NCBI GenBank assembly: GCA_030152625.1
Contig: JASLJD010000093.1
Location: 1-13,314, forward strand
Length of the DNA stretch: 13,314 nt
Source: Erysipelothrix sp.
Lineage (GTDB): Bacteria; Bacillota_I; Bacilli_A; Erysipelotrichales; Erysipelotrichaceae
Direction of reading: 5' to 3'
Positions 6,203-13,241 of the stretch are shown in pieces. Below the pieces are notes generated by a model. The model was given only the letters and a program-made list of their open reading frames with translations. It searched no databases and was not told the origin of the DNA. Positions within the stretch are counted from its first letter, which is position 1; each line of letters begins with the position of its first letter. The position numbers and the translations under genes are program-made.

Positions 6203-7830
6203 CGCAAGCGATTCACCTCGTTTTTGATGGCATCAGCGTGCGGACCAATCACAACTTGAACCGCTTCATCTTTTTGAATTAAAGCCAAGGCACCGATTTT
6301 TTTCCAAGCTTCTTCATTCATAACAAGATCAGCATTTTTAACACGAACTCTTAGGCGTGTCATGCAAGCATCCACATGGTCAATATTATCATAACCACCT
6401 AAACCTTCAATGATTTCAGGAACATGCTGACGAATATCAATTTGTTCAAAGTTTTCATCTTCTTCCACAAAACGTCCTGGCGTAGCCATTTCTTTTTTCT
6501 CAATTAAAAAACTCGCTAAATAATACATCAAAACAGCAAAAGCAAGGGAAACAAGTAAGAAATAAATAAAATCTTTGCTGATTCCAGCCTTCACGATTAA
6601 CGGCACCCGTGTCAGTAATTCAATAAAACCAAAGGAATGAACACGAAGTGGTAGGATATCCGCCATGGCAAAAGCAAGGCCTTGTATGATTGCGTAAACA
6701 AAATAAAGGAAGGGTGCGCTAAACATAAACATAAATTCTATTGGTTCAGTCACTCCTGTCAAAAACACAGCAACTGCAGCCGAGAGATACATCGGTTTAT
6801 AAGCTTCAAGATGCTCCTTGTCAACATGACGATACATCGCATAAGTCAGACCCATCAAAATACCCGTCGAGCCGATCATTTGTCCCACTTTAAAACGAGC
6901 AGGATGAATATTCTCTAAAAGCATTTGATATTGAGCAGTGTCGCCTGCACTGCGAAGATTTGCAAGATCACTGACCCATGCTAGCCAAAGGGGATCTTGT
7001 CCAAAAACCTGAGCGCCCGCCTGAGCACCTGTTAAGATCTCATACTGACCCCCCATCGGGGTGTAATTAATTGGGATTGTTAACATATGGTGCAAGCCAA
7101 AAGGCAAGAGTAAGCGTTCCAATGTTCCGAAAATAAACGGTGCGAAATAAGGGGCAGAGTCTTGAGATGAAGCAATCCATAAACCAAAACGATTGATGCC
7201 TGTTTGAATGATTGGCCAAAATAAACTCAAGATTAAAGCTGTCAGAAAGGATTGAGCAATCACTACAAAAGGAACAAATCGTTTTCCGTTAAAAAAGGAT
7301 AAACTATCCGGTAAACCGTCAAAATCATGGTATTTGTTGTAGATGTTTGCGCCTAAAAAACCGGCAATCATCCCTGAAAAAACACCCATGTTTAAGGCAG
7401 GTGCTTCTAAAACACTTGTGAAATAGCCCGATACAGCGATTTCTTTTCCTAAACCAAAAAACATTTTTGTTGTGGCTGCTTCATCAGCTAGCATTGCAGC
7501 ATCCACTGAAAAAAGTGATCCGCTGATGCGATTAATTAAAATAAAAGCTAAGGCCGCTGCAAAAGCACCTCCGGAGCGATCATAAGCCCAAGAACCACCA
7601 ATTGCGACAGCAAACAGTAAGTGCAGATTGGTGATAATCGCCCATCCGATGCTTTCAATGGTGCTAGCTAGGGTATGAACGATCCCTGTCTCTACACTCA
7701 TTGCAATCACTTTCCCTAAGCTGATCATTAAACCTGCTGCAGGCATGACTGCGATCACCAGCATTAAAGTTTTTCCAAATTGTTGCCAAAAGTCAAAATC
7801 AAAGATACGATTCTTTTTTGTTTTCGTCAT
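6199..7830 (-). CDS. PTS glucose/maltose-family permease, EIICB
   Basis: This 543-residue protein combines a membrane EIIC domain (about 1-430) with a C-terminal EIIB domain (about 465-543). EIIC carries many hydrophobic segments and the sequences GGAFAAALAFILINRI and GVTEPIEFMFMF, the latter near the glucose-family signature. EIIB shows HVDACMTRLRVRV, in which Cys489 is the phosphorylated cysteine. The QDPLWLAWVSDLANLRSAGD region and length resemble the MalT/PtsG (Exp5) branch of streptococci and enterococci; glucose, maltose or another alpha-glucoside is likely. No EIIA domain is attached, so a separate Crr-like EIIA must serve it. The ATG at 7830 has AAAGGGGAG six bases upstream; an in-frame ATG at 7926 would lie upstream of the promoter and operators. 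It heads a two-gene operon with the EEP hydrolase. Confidence 0.9.
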   Translation of the reverse strand: MTKTKKNRIFDFDFWQQFGKTLMLVIAVMPAAGLMISLGKVIAMSVETGIVHTLASTIESIGWAIITNLHLLFAVAIGGSWAYDRSGGAFAAALAFILINRISGSLFSVDAAMLADEAATTKMFFGLGKEIAVSGYFTSVLEAPALNMGVFSGMIAGFLGANIYNKYHDFDGLPDSLSFFNGKRFVPFVVIAQSFLTALILSLFWPIIQTGINRFGLWIASSQDSAPYFAPFIFGTLERLLLPFGLHHMLTIPINYTPMGGQYEILTGAQAGAQVFGQDPLWLAWVSDLANLRSAGDTAQYQMLLENIHPARFKVGQMIGSTGILMGLTYAMYRHVDKEHLEAYKPMYLSAAVAVFLTGVTEPIEFMFMFSAPFLYFVYAIIQGLAFAMADILPLRVHSFGFIELLTRVPLIVKAGISKDFIYFLLVSLAFAVLMYYLASFLIEKKEMATPGRFVEEDENFEQIDIRQHVPEIIEGLGGYDNIDHVDACMTRLRVRVKNADLVMNEEAWKKIGALALIQKDEAVQVVIGPHADAIKNEVNRLR

Positions 7831-7845
7831 ATTAACTCCCCTTTC

Positions 7846-7857
7846 GAAAACGTTTTC
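7846..7857. promoter_or_regulatory. 12-bp perfect palindrome GAAAACGTTTTC, LacI-family operator candidate
   Basis: This palindrome with a central CG lies immediately downstream of the cre box and upstream of the PTS gene's ribosome binding site, about +11 to +22 of the transcript. It is typical of operators for LacI/MalR-type repressors, and also resembles a half-spaced cre. No LacI-type gene is in the window. The site is seen directly; the regulator is inferred. Confidence 0.55.
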
Positions 7858-7871
7858 TGTAAGCGTTGACA
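7858..7871 (+). promoter_or_regulatory. cre box (CcpA site) of the PTS-EEP operon
   Basis: TGTAAGCGTTGACA matches the consensus TGWAANCGNTNWCA at every position. It covers the expected transcription start (about 7867 on the minus strand), so bound CcpA would block initiation. This predicts repression of the permease by preferred carbon sources. Confidence 0.78.
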
Positions 7872-7873
7872 TC

Positions 7874-7902
7874 ATCTTAGCAAAGACTGTTTTCCTTGTC
7901 AA
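7874..7902 (-). promoter_or_regulatory. Strong sigma-A promoter of the PTS-EEP operon
   Basis: On the minus strand TTGACA (7902-7897) and TAAGAT (7879-7874) are separated by exactly 17 bases. The consensus -35 and near-consensus -10 suggest a strong promoter controlled by the two operators downstream. The -35 abuts the T-tract of the uraA terminator. Confidence 0.85.
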
Positions 7903-7936
7903 ATAAAAAAGCCCTGATCGTATCAATCAGGGCTTT
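7903..7936 (-). terminator. Rho-independent terminator of uraA
   Basis: AAAGCCCTGAT (7908-7918) pairs with ATCAGGGCTTT (7926-7936) around a 7-base loop. On the minus strand it is followed by TTTTTTATTT. It begins about 10 bases after the uraA stop and insulates the PTS promoter next to it. Confidence 0.9.
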
Positions 7937-7947
7937 GCTTCTTACTT

Positions 7948-9246
7948 TTATTCATTGCGTTCAAGACGCGTCAATATTTGGTTTAATACAATTCCAACAA
8001 TCGCTGCTAAGCTCATTCCGCTAAGTGATGTTTGAGAAGTGATTTGAACACTTGCTCCACCTAAACCAATCACAAGCATCGTTGATACGACAACAAGGTT
8101 TTTCATGTTCGATAAATCGGTGCGATCTTTAATGAGAACTTTAACTCCGTTGGAGGCGATCAAACCGTAGAGTATGATGGTCATTCCTCCAATAACGGCC
8201 CAAGGAATGCTGGCGATGAAAGCTTGGACCCAACCTAAGAAGCCAAGGCCAATAGCAAAGATGGCTGCAAGGCCCGTTACCCAAACGGAGCCGACACGTG
8301 TCATTGCGATCACACCGGTGTTTTCACCGTAAGTTGTGTTCGCTGGACCACCCAGTGCTGCGGAAACAAAGGTTGCAAGCCCGTCTCCTAAAATGGTTCG
8401 ATGAAGACCCGGTTCTTCTAAGTAATCGCCGCCGGTAATTTCACCTAAAACAATATGATCACCAATATGTTCTGCAATCGTGACTAAGGCCAAGGGGGCA
8501 AAGACGACTACGGCTGAAAAATCCAGCTCATATGTGCCAAGGAAACGAAAATCGGGAACTTGGAAAAACTTGGCCCCTTCAAAGACTGTTTGAATATCAA
8601 CAAGGCCTAGGGCTACGGAACTGCTGTAACCCACAACAATCGCAACCAGGAAGGGAATCACTTGAAGAAATCCTTTAGCGCGCATAGAGACCAATACCAC
8701 TGTTGCAAAGGTGATGAAGGATACCAAAGGAACCTTCCAAGACGCGCCATCAAGGCCAAGATATTTCCCTTGTTCTAAAAGGGGCTCAATGCCCATTAAA
8801 CCGGATTCTAAGACAGCGGTTGGGGCTAAAGATAGACCGATAATAATGATCATGGGACCAATGACCACTGGTGGCATAAGACGTTTAATCCATTCACTGC
8901 CGGTAAAACTGATGATCAAAGCAACGATCATATAAATAACACCAACAATCATTAAACCAACATAAGCACTTTCGATACCACCGCTGCTTTGGGCTGCGAC
9001 GGCAATGGTGGAAATATAAGCAAAACTACTTCCTAAATAAATGGGTACTTTTGCCTTGGTACAGGCAATATATATCAAAGTTCCAACACCGCTTGCGACA
9101 AGGGATACCCCAACATCCAGTCCAGTTAAAATGGGAACTAAGATCGTCGCTCCAAACATGGCAAAGACATGTTGAAAGCTTAAGATAATCCAACGTGCTA
9201 AACTCTCTGGCTTTTCTCTTACGCCAATCAGTAATTCTTTTTCCAT
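7948..9246 (-). CDS. uraA: Uracil permease (NCS2 family)
   Basis: This 432-residue integral membrane protein imports uracil by proton symport. Family sequences are FQHVFAMFGATILVPILTGL (24-43), KVPIYLGSSFAYIS (66-79), TIAEHIGDHIVLGEITGG (256-273) and GGPANTTYGENTGVIAMTRV (299-318). Glu259 and Glu308 match the uracil-binding glutamates of E. coli UraA. Length and about 14 hydrophobic segments are normal. The ATG at 9246 follows AAGGAGAG. It is monocistronic, with its own promoter, a PyrR-type attenuator leader and a strong terminator. The leader supports a pyrimidine rather than a xanthine substrate. Confidence 0.93.
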   Translation of the reverse strand: MEKELLIGVREKPESLARWIILSFQHVFAMFGATILVPILTGLDVGVSLVASGVGTLIYIACTKAKVPIYLGSSFAYISTIAVAAQSSGGIESAYVGLMIVGVIYMIVALIISFTGSEWIKRLMPPVVIGPMIIIIGLSLAPTAVLESGLMGIEPLLEQGKYLGLDGASWKVPLVSFITFATVVLVSMRAKGFLQVIPFLVAIVVGYSSSVALGLVDIQTVFEGAKFFQVPDFRFLGTYELDFSAVVVFAPLALVTIAEHIGDHIVLGEITGGDYLEEPGLHRTILGDGLATFVSAALGGPANTTYGENTGVIAMTRVGSVWVTGLAAIFAIGLGFLGWVQAFIASIPWAVIGGMTIILYGLIASNGVKVLIKDRTDLSNMKNLVVVSTMLVIGLGGASVQITSQTSLSGMSLAAIVGIVLNQILTRLERNE

Positions 9247-9288
9247 ACAATCTCTCCTTTTTATTTGGAAATTGTGTATGGTCGCTTA

Positions 9289-9316
9289 ATAAAAAAAGGC
9301 ACACTAAGGCGCCTTT
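9289..9316 (-). terminator. Leader (attenuation) terminator upstream of uraA
   Basis: On the minus strand AAAGGCGC (9316-9309) pairs with GUGCCUUU (9302-9295) around CUUAGU, followed by a run of U. It lies about 45 bases before the uraA start, so it would stop transcription inside the leader. Its 5' arm is also the target of the antiterminator segment 9380-9373. Confidence 0.85.
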
Positions 9317-9345
9317 AAAAATTGAGGTAATAAAATTGACTATCA

Positions 9346-9380
9346 CCCTTGTTGTGCTCTCTGTCACAACTTAAAGGACC
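9346..9380 (-). ncRNA. PyrR-binding RNA element (anti-antiterminator) in the uraA leader
   Basis: The transcript reads UCCUU, UAA, GUUGUG, loop ACAGAGAG, CACAAC, AAGGG: a lower stem (9378-9374 with 9350-9346), an internal bulge, a 6-bp upper stem (9370-9365 with 9356-9351) and a loop holding CAGAGAG. This matches the PyrR-binding hairpin of Bacillus pyr leaders (conserved CNGNGAG loop). The segment GGUCCUUU (9380-9373) can instead pair with AAAGGCGCC (9316-9308), which would break the terminator. With UMP-bound PyrR the hairpin is held, the terminator forms and uraA is off. The pyrR gene is not in this window. Confidence 0.8.
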
Positions 9381-9393
9381 TACACTAAGAGTG

Positions 9394-9421
9394 ATTATAC
9401 CATATCTCTTTGAAATAACAA
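9394..9421 (-). promoter_or_regulatory. Sigma-A promoter of uraA
   Basis: On the minus strand TTGTTA (9421-9416) and a perfect TATAAT (9399-9394) are 16 bases apart. Transcription would start near 9387, just ahead of the PyrR element, giving a leader of about 140 bases. Confidence 0.75.
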
Positions 9422-9447
9422 GCCTCTTTCCTAAAAGCCCTTAAAAA

Positions 9448-9456
9448 TGCTATACT
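9448..9456 (+). promoter_or_regulatory. Extended -10 promoter of the acyltransferase-mnmL operon
   Basis: TGCTATACT is a TGN-extended -10 (TATACT at 9451-9456); no convincing -35 is seen 16-18 bases upstream. A start near 9463 would leave a leader of under 20 bases, just enough for AAGGAGGT at 9467-9474. It is about 50 bp from the divergent uraA promoter. Confidence 0.6.
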
Positions 9457-9480
9457 GTCTCAATGCAAGGAGGTCTTTGA

Positions 9481-10323
9481 ATGCTTGAAAAAAGTTATCA
9501 AATTATGAAAAAATATCAATTTAAGGACGAAATTCTCAAAGCAGTTCAGGCTATCCCTTTTGACTTTTCAGGAAACATCTATGCTCAGCCTGAAAAACTG
9601 GATACTTTGGATGCGTATGAGCGCTTTGCCTACTCGGCCTTAAGTGTCGCAAGTCTTTTTGAGCGCTATGAAGAATTGGGGGTCGATGAAAAGATCATTG
9701 CCGCAACTTTCCCTGATTTCGAATACCGCATTTTGAAATATTATCAAAAAGAATCTGAATGGGGCCTTTTCAAAGCTGACTTGAAATGGCTGGCTTTTCT
9801 TTTTCGAGCTGAAATATTCAAAATTGGCAGTCTTCGTTTTCAAAAATTTCCCATGGACTATCAAGAAATTGAACGAAGTGCTCATGATTGGATGCCTTTG
9901 TCAATAGAAGTCAAAGAACGCTTTCCAGAAGGCTTTCCTTTAATCAATGTCCATATTGAAACAGAAACGGACTTATCACCAAATGCGGTGAGTGCTTCCT
10001 TAGACAAGGCGAAAAGCTTCTTCCAGGAAACTTTTCCTGACTATTCAGCTCAATATTTTATTACCCGAACATGGCTCATTCATGATGGTGTGCAAAAACT
10101 GCTGGATCCAAACACTAACATCGTGCAATTTGCCGATCGTTTTGAGATCATTGCTTCTTGTAAGAACTACCATCAAGCTTTGGAACGAATCTATGGGAGT
10201 GATGATCTCAAAGAAATTGAAGGTATGGAAAAAAGAAGCCGCCTTGAAGAAAAAGCTTGGAAAAACTGGGAGCTTTTAGGTGTCAGTGCAGGCGTTATTC
10301 CTTTAGAAAGTGTGAGTTCATGA
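9481..10323 (+). CDS. Acyltransferase domain-containing protein (NAT_N/GNAT_C type)
   Basis: This 280-residue soluble protein resembles the Bacillota family annotated as acyltransferase domain-containing protein, with an N-terminal NAT_N-like half and a C-terminal GNAT-like half. The N-terminal half contains EWGLFKADLKWLAFLFR and IGSLRFQKF (about 97-122). The C-terminal half contains LINVHIETETDLSPNAVSAS followed by an SFFQETFPDY stretch, then TWLIHDGVQKLLDPNTNIVQ, the most recognisable block. There is no signal peptide or membrane segment. The acceptor substrate of the family is unknown. The ATG follows AAGGAGGT at ideal spacing. Its TGA overlaps the start of mnmL as ATGA, so the two are translationally coupled. 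Assignment rests on remembered family patterns and is moderately sure; a GNAT acetyl-CoA loop is not obvious by eye. Confidence 0.7.
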   Translation: MLEKSYQIMKKYQFKDEILKAVQAIPFDFSGNIYAQPEKLDTLDAYERFAYSALSVASLFERYEELGVDEKIIAATFPDFEYRILKYYQKESEWGLFKADLKWLAFLFRAEIFKIGSLRFQKFPMDYQEIERSAHDWMPLSIEVKERFPEGFPLINVHIETETDLSPNAVSASLDKAKSFFQETFPDYSAQYFITRTWLIHDGVQKLLDPNTNIVQFADRFEIIASCKNYHQALERIYGSDDLKEIEGMEKRSRLEEKAWKNWELLGVSAGVIPLESVSS

Positions 10324-11264
10324 AAAACCCTTATCCTTATAGCCTTGATAATAAGCGCTACCAAACTTTTAATTATTTTTCTCGAAAAACTTATGGGGAT
10401 AAAACCTATAAAGTTGGGATAGATGCGGGCTTCACTTGCCCAAATAGAGATGGAACCGTTGCGCATGGTGGCTGTATTTTTTGCTCAGCAGCGGGGTCTG
10501 GCGATATGATTTTAGAGACGAAAGATTTAGAGAAACAAATCCAACACAGCATCCAAATCATGGAAGATAAATGGCCTCAAGCACATAAAATCGCTTATTT
10601 TCAAGCCTACAGTAACACACACGCTCCGCTTGCGACATTAAAAAAGCTCTATGATCCCTTCTTTAAAGATGAGCGCTTTGTCGGGATTGATATTGCGACA
10701 AGAAGTGATTGTCTGGATGATGAAAAAATTGCTTATTTTAAAGAAAAGGCCAAAGAAAAAGATTTGACCATTGAAATCGGCTTGCAAAGCATTCATCAAA
10801 GCAGCGGAGATTGGATGAATCGCGGACATGATCTTGATTCGGTAACTGAAGCTATTCAAAAATTAAAAGAGGCCAAGATTCGTACTTGTATTCATATCAT
10901 CAATGGTTTCCCGCAAGAAAGTATGGAAATGATGATGGAAACAGCGGAATATGTTGCGAAATTGAAGCCGGATATGATTAAGATCCATATGCTGCATGTG
11001 ATTAAAAGCAGCAAGCTGGGGATTTTATATCATCATCAGCCTTTCCCGCTCCTTTCAAGGGATGATTATGTCGATCTTGTTGTTAGACAGCTTGAGATCT
11101 TACCCCCTGAAATGGTCATTGCACGCTTGACAGGGGATGCGATGGGGGATGATCTTTTAGCTCCTGAATGGACTCGTAAAAAAACCATTGTTCTCAATGA
11201 AATCGATAAAAAAATGGCCAAAGAAAATACATGGCAAGGAAAATACTATTCAGGTCTTCGTTAA
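10320..11264 (+). CDS. mnmL: Radical SAM protein MnmL (YtqA/YhcC, TIGR01212 family)
   Basis: This 314-residue protein belongs to the YtqA group of radical SAM enzymes, reported in B. subtilis and S. mutans to act in wobble-uridine modification, converting cmnm5s2U-type intermediates on the way to mnm5s2U in tRNA. The cluster-binding cysteines are Cys40, Cys52 and Cys55 in FTCPNRDGTVAHGGCIFCS (CX11CX2C), followed by AAGSGDM. The conserved KIAYFQAYSNTHAPL block, EIGLQS, CIHIINGFPQE and KIHMLHVIKSSKLG are all present, and length is normal. The ATG at 10320 is chosen because it overlaps the preceding stop (ATGA) and matches the family's N-terminus. Usually mnmL neighbours the methylase gene mnmM (ytqB); here the following gene is convergent and unrelated. 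Its partner is instead an acyltransferase-like gene. Confidence 0.88.
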   Translation: MKNPYPYSLDNKRYQTFNYFSRKTYGDKTYKVGIDAGFTCPNRDGTVAHGGCIFCSAAGSGDMILETKDLEKQIQHSIQIMEDKWPQAHKIAYFQAYSNTHAPLATLKKLYDPFFKDERFVGIDIATRSDCLDDEKIAYFKEKAKEKDLTIEIGLQSIHQSSGDWMNRGHDLDSVTEAIQKLKEAKIRTCIHIINGFPQESMEMMMETAEYVAKLKPDMIKIHMLHVIKSSKLGILYHHQPFPLLSRDDYVDLVVRQLEILPPEMVIARLTGDAMGDDLLAPEWTRKKTIVLNEIDKKMAKENTWQGKYYSGLR

Positions 11265-11287
11265 ATTTAACGAGGACTTTTATTTTT
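11254..11287 (+). terminator. Rho-independent terminator of the acyltransferase-mnmL operon
   Basis: GTCTTCGTTAAA (11254-11265) pairs with TTTAACGAGGAC (11266-11277) with one T.G wobble, followed by TTTTATTTTT. The core 11258-11273 is a perfect 16-bp palindrome. It overlaps the mnmL stop codon, and its T-tract contains the restored stop of the convergent PRD regulator (11280-11282). Confidence 0.82.
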
Positions 11288-13166
11288 CAAACATAGCAAA
11301 TAATTGTTTTTCTAAAAGATGGTAATCTGGTTTTTTATAAAACCTCTCAACAAGCATGCTGTTACTGGCCCATAAAGAAAAGATGTCACAAAGAAAATAA
11401 AGATACTGGTCCTCATCTCTTTTTGTTTTAATCATAAATAAAACCTTGATGATACCTTGATCAGAAACAATCGGTGTTTCTAAGGTCGCTACAACACAGA
11501 CCTAATGGTCAACGACTTTTTTCAAGTCATGTACATGCATTACCGATGGCGCTATTTCATGAGCAACAAAGGGATCTTGAACCGAGGTTTCTTTCAACAA
11601 GTCCAAAGAACGAAGTTGCTGATAGAATGCTTGCATCACTTCCTCTTTGTTTCGACCTTTTAAATTCAATAAGAGATAGTCAGGACTCATAAAACGTTCC
11701 AATTGTTGACGATTGAAGTCTAACTGCTTTAGGCTATGAGCGATTTGCTCCATGTATTCACTATGCTCCAAAAATAAAACATCTTGATTGCTTGTAGAAT
11801 AATCTTTCATCGCCAAAACTAAATCGTACTTTTTTTCAGGAAGCTGAGAGCCGATGTGAACTTGATGTCCTTTATTTTCAAAGTGTCGCTTAATTTCATG
11901 ACCATAATAAAGTCGATAAATATCAACATAATCATCAATAAAATAAAGACTTCGACTCGTTTGACTTCTCTTTTGCATTGTCAAACCATATTGAAAGTGC
12001 ATGGATAAATAAGCTATTTCATCTGTATTTAAAATAAATCCAGGAATTTTTTGTGCAACAATGTCCATTGCCGATATACTGATTTTTAAAGCAAAAAGAT
12101 CCTTTCCCAGATGGTTTTTAAGCGCTTTATTCCGTAATAAAACACCGCGTTGGTGTCGGTGAATTAACTGATGTAAATGCCGAGATGTCGCATCATACAA
12201 AACCTTTTTTTCGGAAAAGTCAATATTAAAATTATTTTGAATTTCTCGATAAATATTCATGCTCAAGGCTTGAATTGGCTCGGAAACTTCAACATGAAAA
12301 GGCAGTCTTCGCTTTGATTCTAAGTGAGTGGCTATCCATATATAATCTTCTTCTTTTAGTTTTTTTTCGATCTCTAAAACATTTTGCATTTCATCAATGA
12401 TTTCTTGAGCCATGACATAATATTTTCGATCTTCCAGTATCAAAGATTCTTCTCGCATGCTTCTGTCTTCTGCTCTTTGTAATGTAATCAAGCAAACATA
12501 GACGATGTTTTCCACAACCCATGAAGCAAATTTCTCAGCATTTTTTTCAGACACATGATTAATAATTTGCTTCAGTTCTGCTAACTTTTCTTCTTTTTTA
12601 AAAAAGAATTGTCGGTACAAAGCTTCATCGACTAAACCAAGACGATTATAAAATATAAAATCCAGTAGGGCTGTTTGTTGATCACTTTCTTTGCCTTGTA
12701 ACTTTAAGCCATAGAATGGTTTAGATTCTAAACGAAGATCATAGGATCTTAAAATCTCTCGCACATCTTGAAGATCTTGATGAACCGTTGCTTCGCTGAC
12801 ATAGAGCATTGAACTCAAATCTGTAATTTTTTGATATTTTTCTTCGATTAAGAACCTTTGTAATAAAAATGAGATTCGATCAGCATTACTTTTGGTATAG
12901 CGATGGATATTTTTTATTTCTTTCAATGGATAATCTTCTTCAAAAAAGTTGAAAGCATCGACATTTTTTTTCAGAGCATAACCTCTTCCAGGCTTGGAGA
13001 TGATCATCTCTTCGTCTTGATTGAAACTTTCCCTCAAGCCTTTGATATCTTGTTTAATGCTGCGAATTGAAACATCGAGATGAACAGACAATTCTTTTGC
13101 TGTTATCCATTCTTTTTCACTCAATAAATAAATAATGAGTTTTTGACGGTTACTTAAATGTTTCAT
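11280..13166 (-). pseudogene. PRD-containing PTS regulator (BglG/MtlR/LicR type) interrupted by an in-frame TAG
   Basis: Reading from ATG 13166 (GAGGG upstream), the protein has an N-terminal HTH (SNRQKLIIYLLSEKEWITAK, 5-24), a second HTH (ITDLSSMLYVSEATVHQDL, 114-132), PRD1 (about 190-290), PRD2 (about 295-400, with DEIAYLSMHFQYGL), an EIIB-like stretch (about 405-480) and an EIIA-like domain. The frame stops at TAG (11504-11502) after residue 554. The same frame stays open for 73 more codons, giving VCVVATLETPIVSDQGIIKV and a helical end (LLEKQLFAMFEK), then TAA at 11280-11282. The rejoined length of 628 suits the family. The EIIB-like stretch lacks the usual Cys and the EIIA ALPH motif is not clear. 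Truncation removes half of EIIA but keeps both HTHs and both PRDs, so a protein with altered phosphorylation control could persist. Its target is probably outside the window. Confidence 0.85.
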
Positions 13167-13188
13167 GCTTTCCCTCATTTCTGTCATT

Positions 13189-13194
13189 ATTATA
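13189..13194 (-). promoter_or_regulatory. Possible -10 of the PRD regulator
   Basis: A perfect TATAAT lies 22 bases before the ATG at 13166. No good -35 is found at 16-18 bases, and the leader would be very short, so this is tentative. Confidence 0.35.
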
Positions 13195-13200
13195 AACATG

Positions 13201-13230
13201 AAAAAGACAAGTTGATATCAACTTGCCTTT
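13201..13230 (-). terminator. Rho-independent terminator of the right-edge gene, symmetric
   Basis: AAAAAGACAAGTTG (13201-13214) pairs with CAACTTGCCTTTTT (13217-13230 region) with one A/C mismatch; the core CAAGTTGATATCAACTTG is an 18-bp palindrome. It ends the partial gene entering from the right edge, and T-tracts exist on both strands. Confidence 0.75.
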
Positions 13231-13241
13231 TTATTCTCTAT

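Noticed and set aside
9026..9367. 113-codon minus-strand frame overlapping uraA and its leader
   Set aside because: It runs through the PyrR hairpin and leader terminator and shadows the start of uraA in another frame; no ribosome site or recognisable domain.
11258..11273. Perfect 16-bp palindrome as a protein-binding operator
   Set aside because: It overlaps the mnmL stop and is followed by a T-tract, so it is better explained as a terminator stem.
5343..11504. Reassigned stop codons (TAA and TAG read as amino acids)
   Set aside because: TAA, TAG and TGA each end other genes in the window at sensible places, some with coupled starts or terminators, so separate nonsense mutations are simpler.
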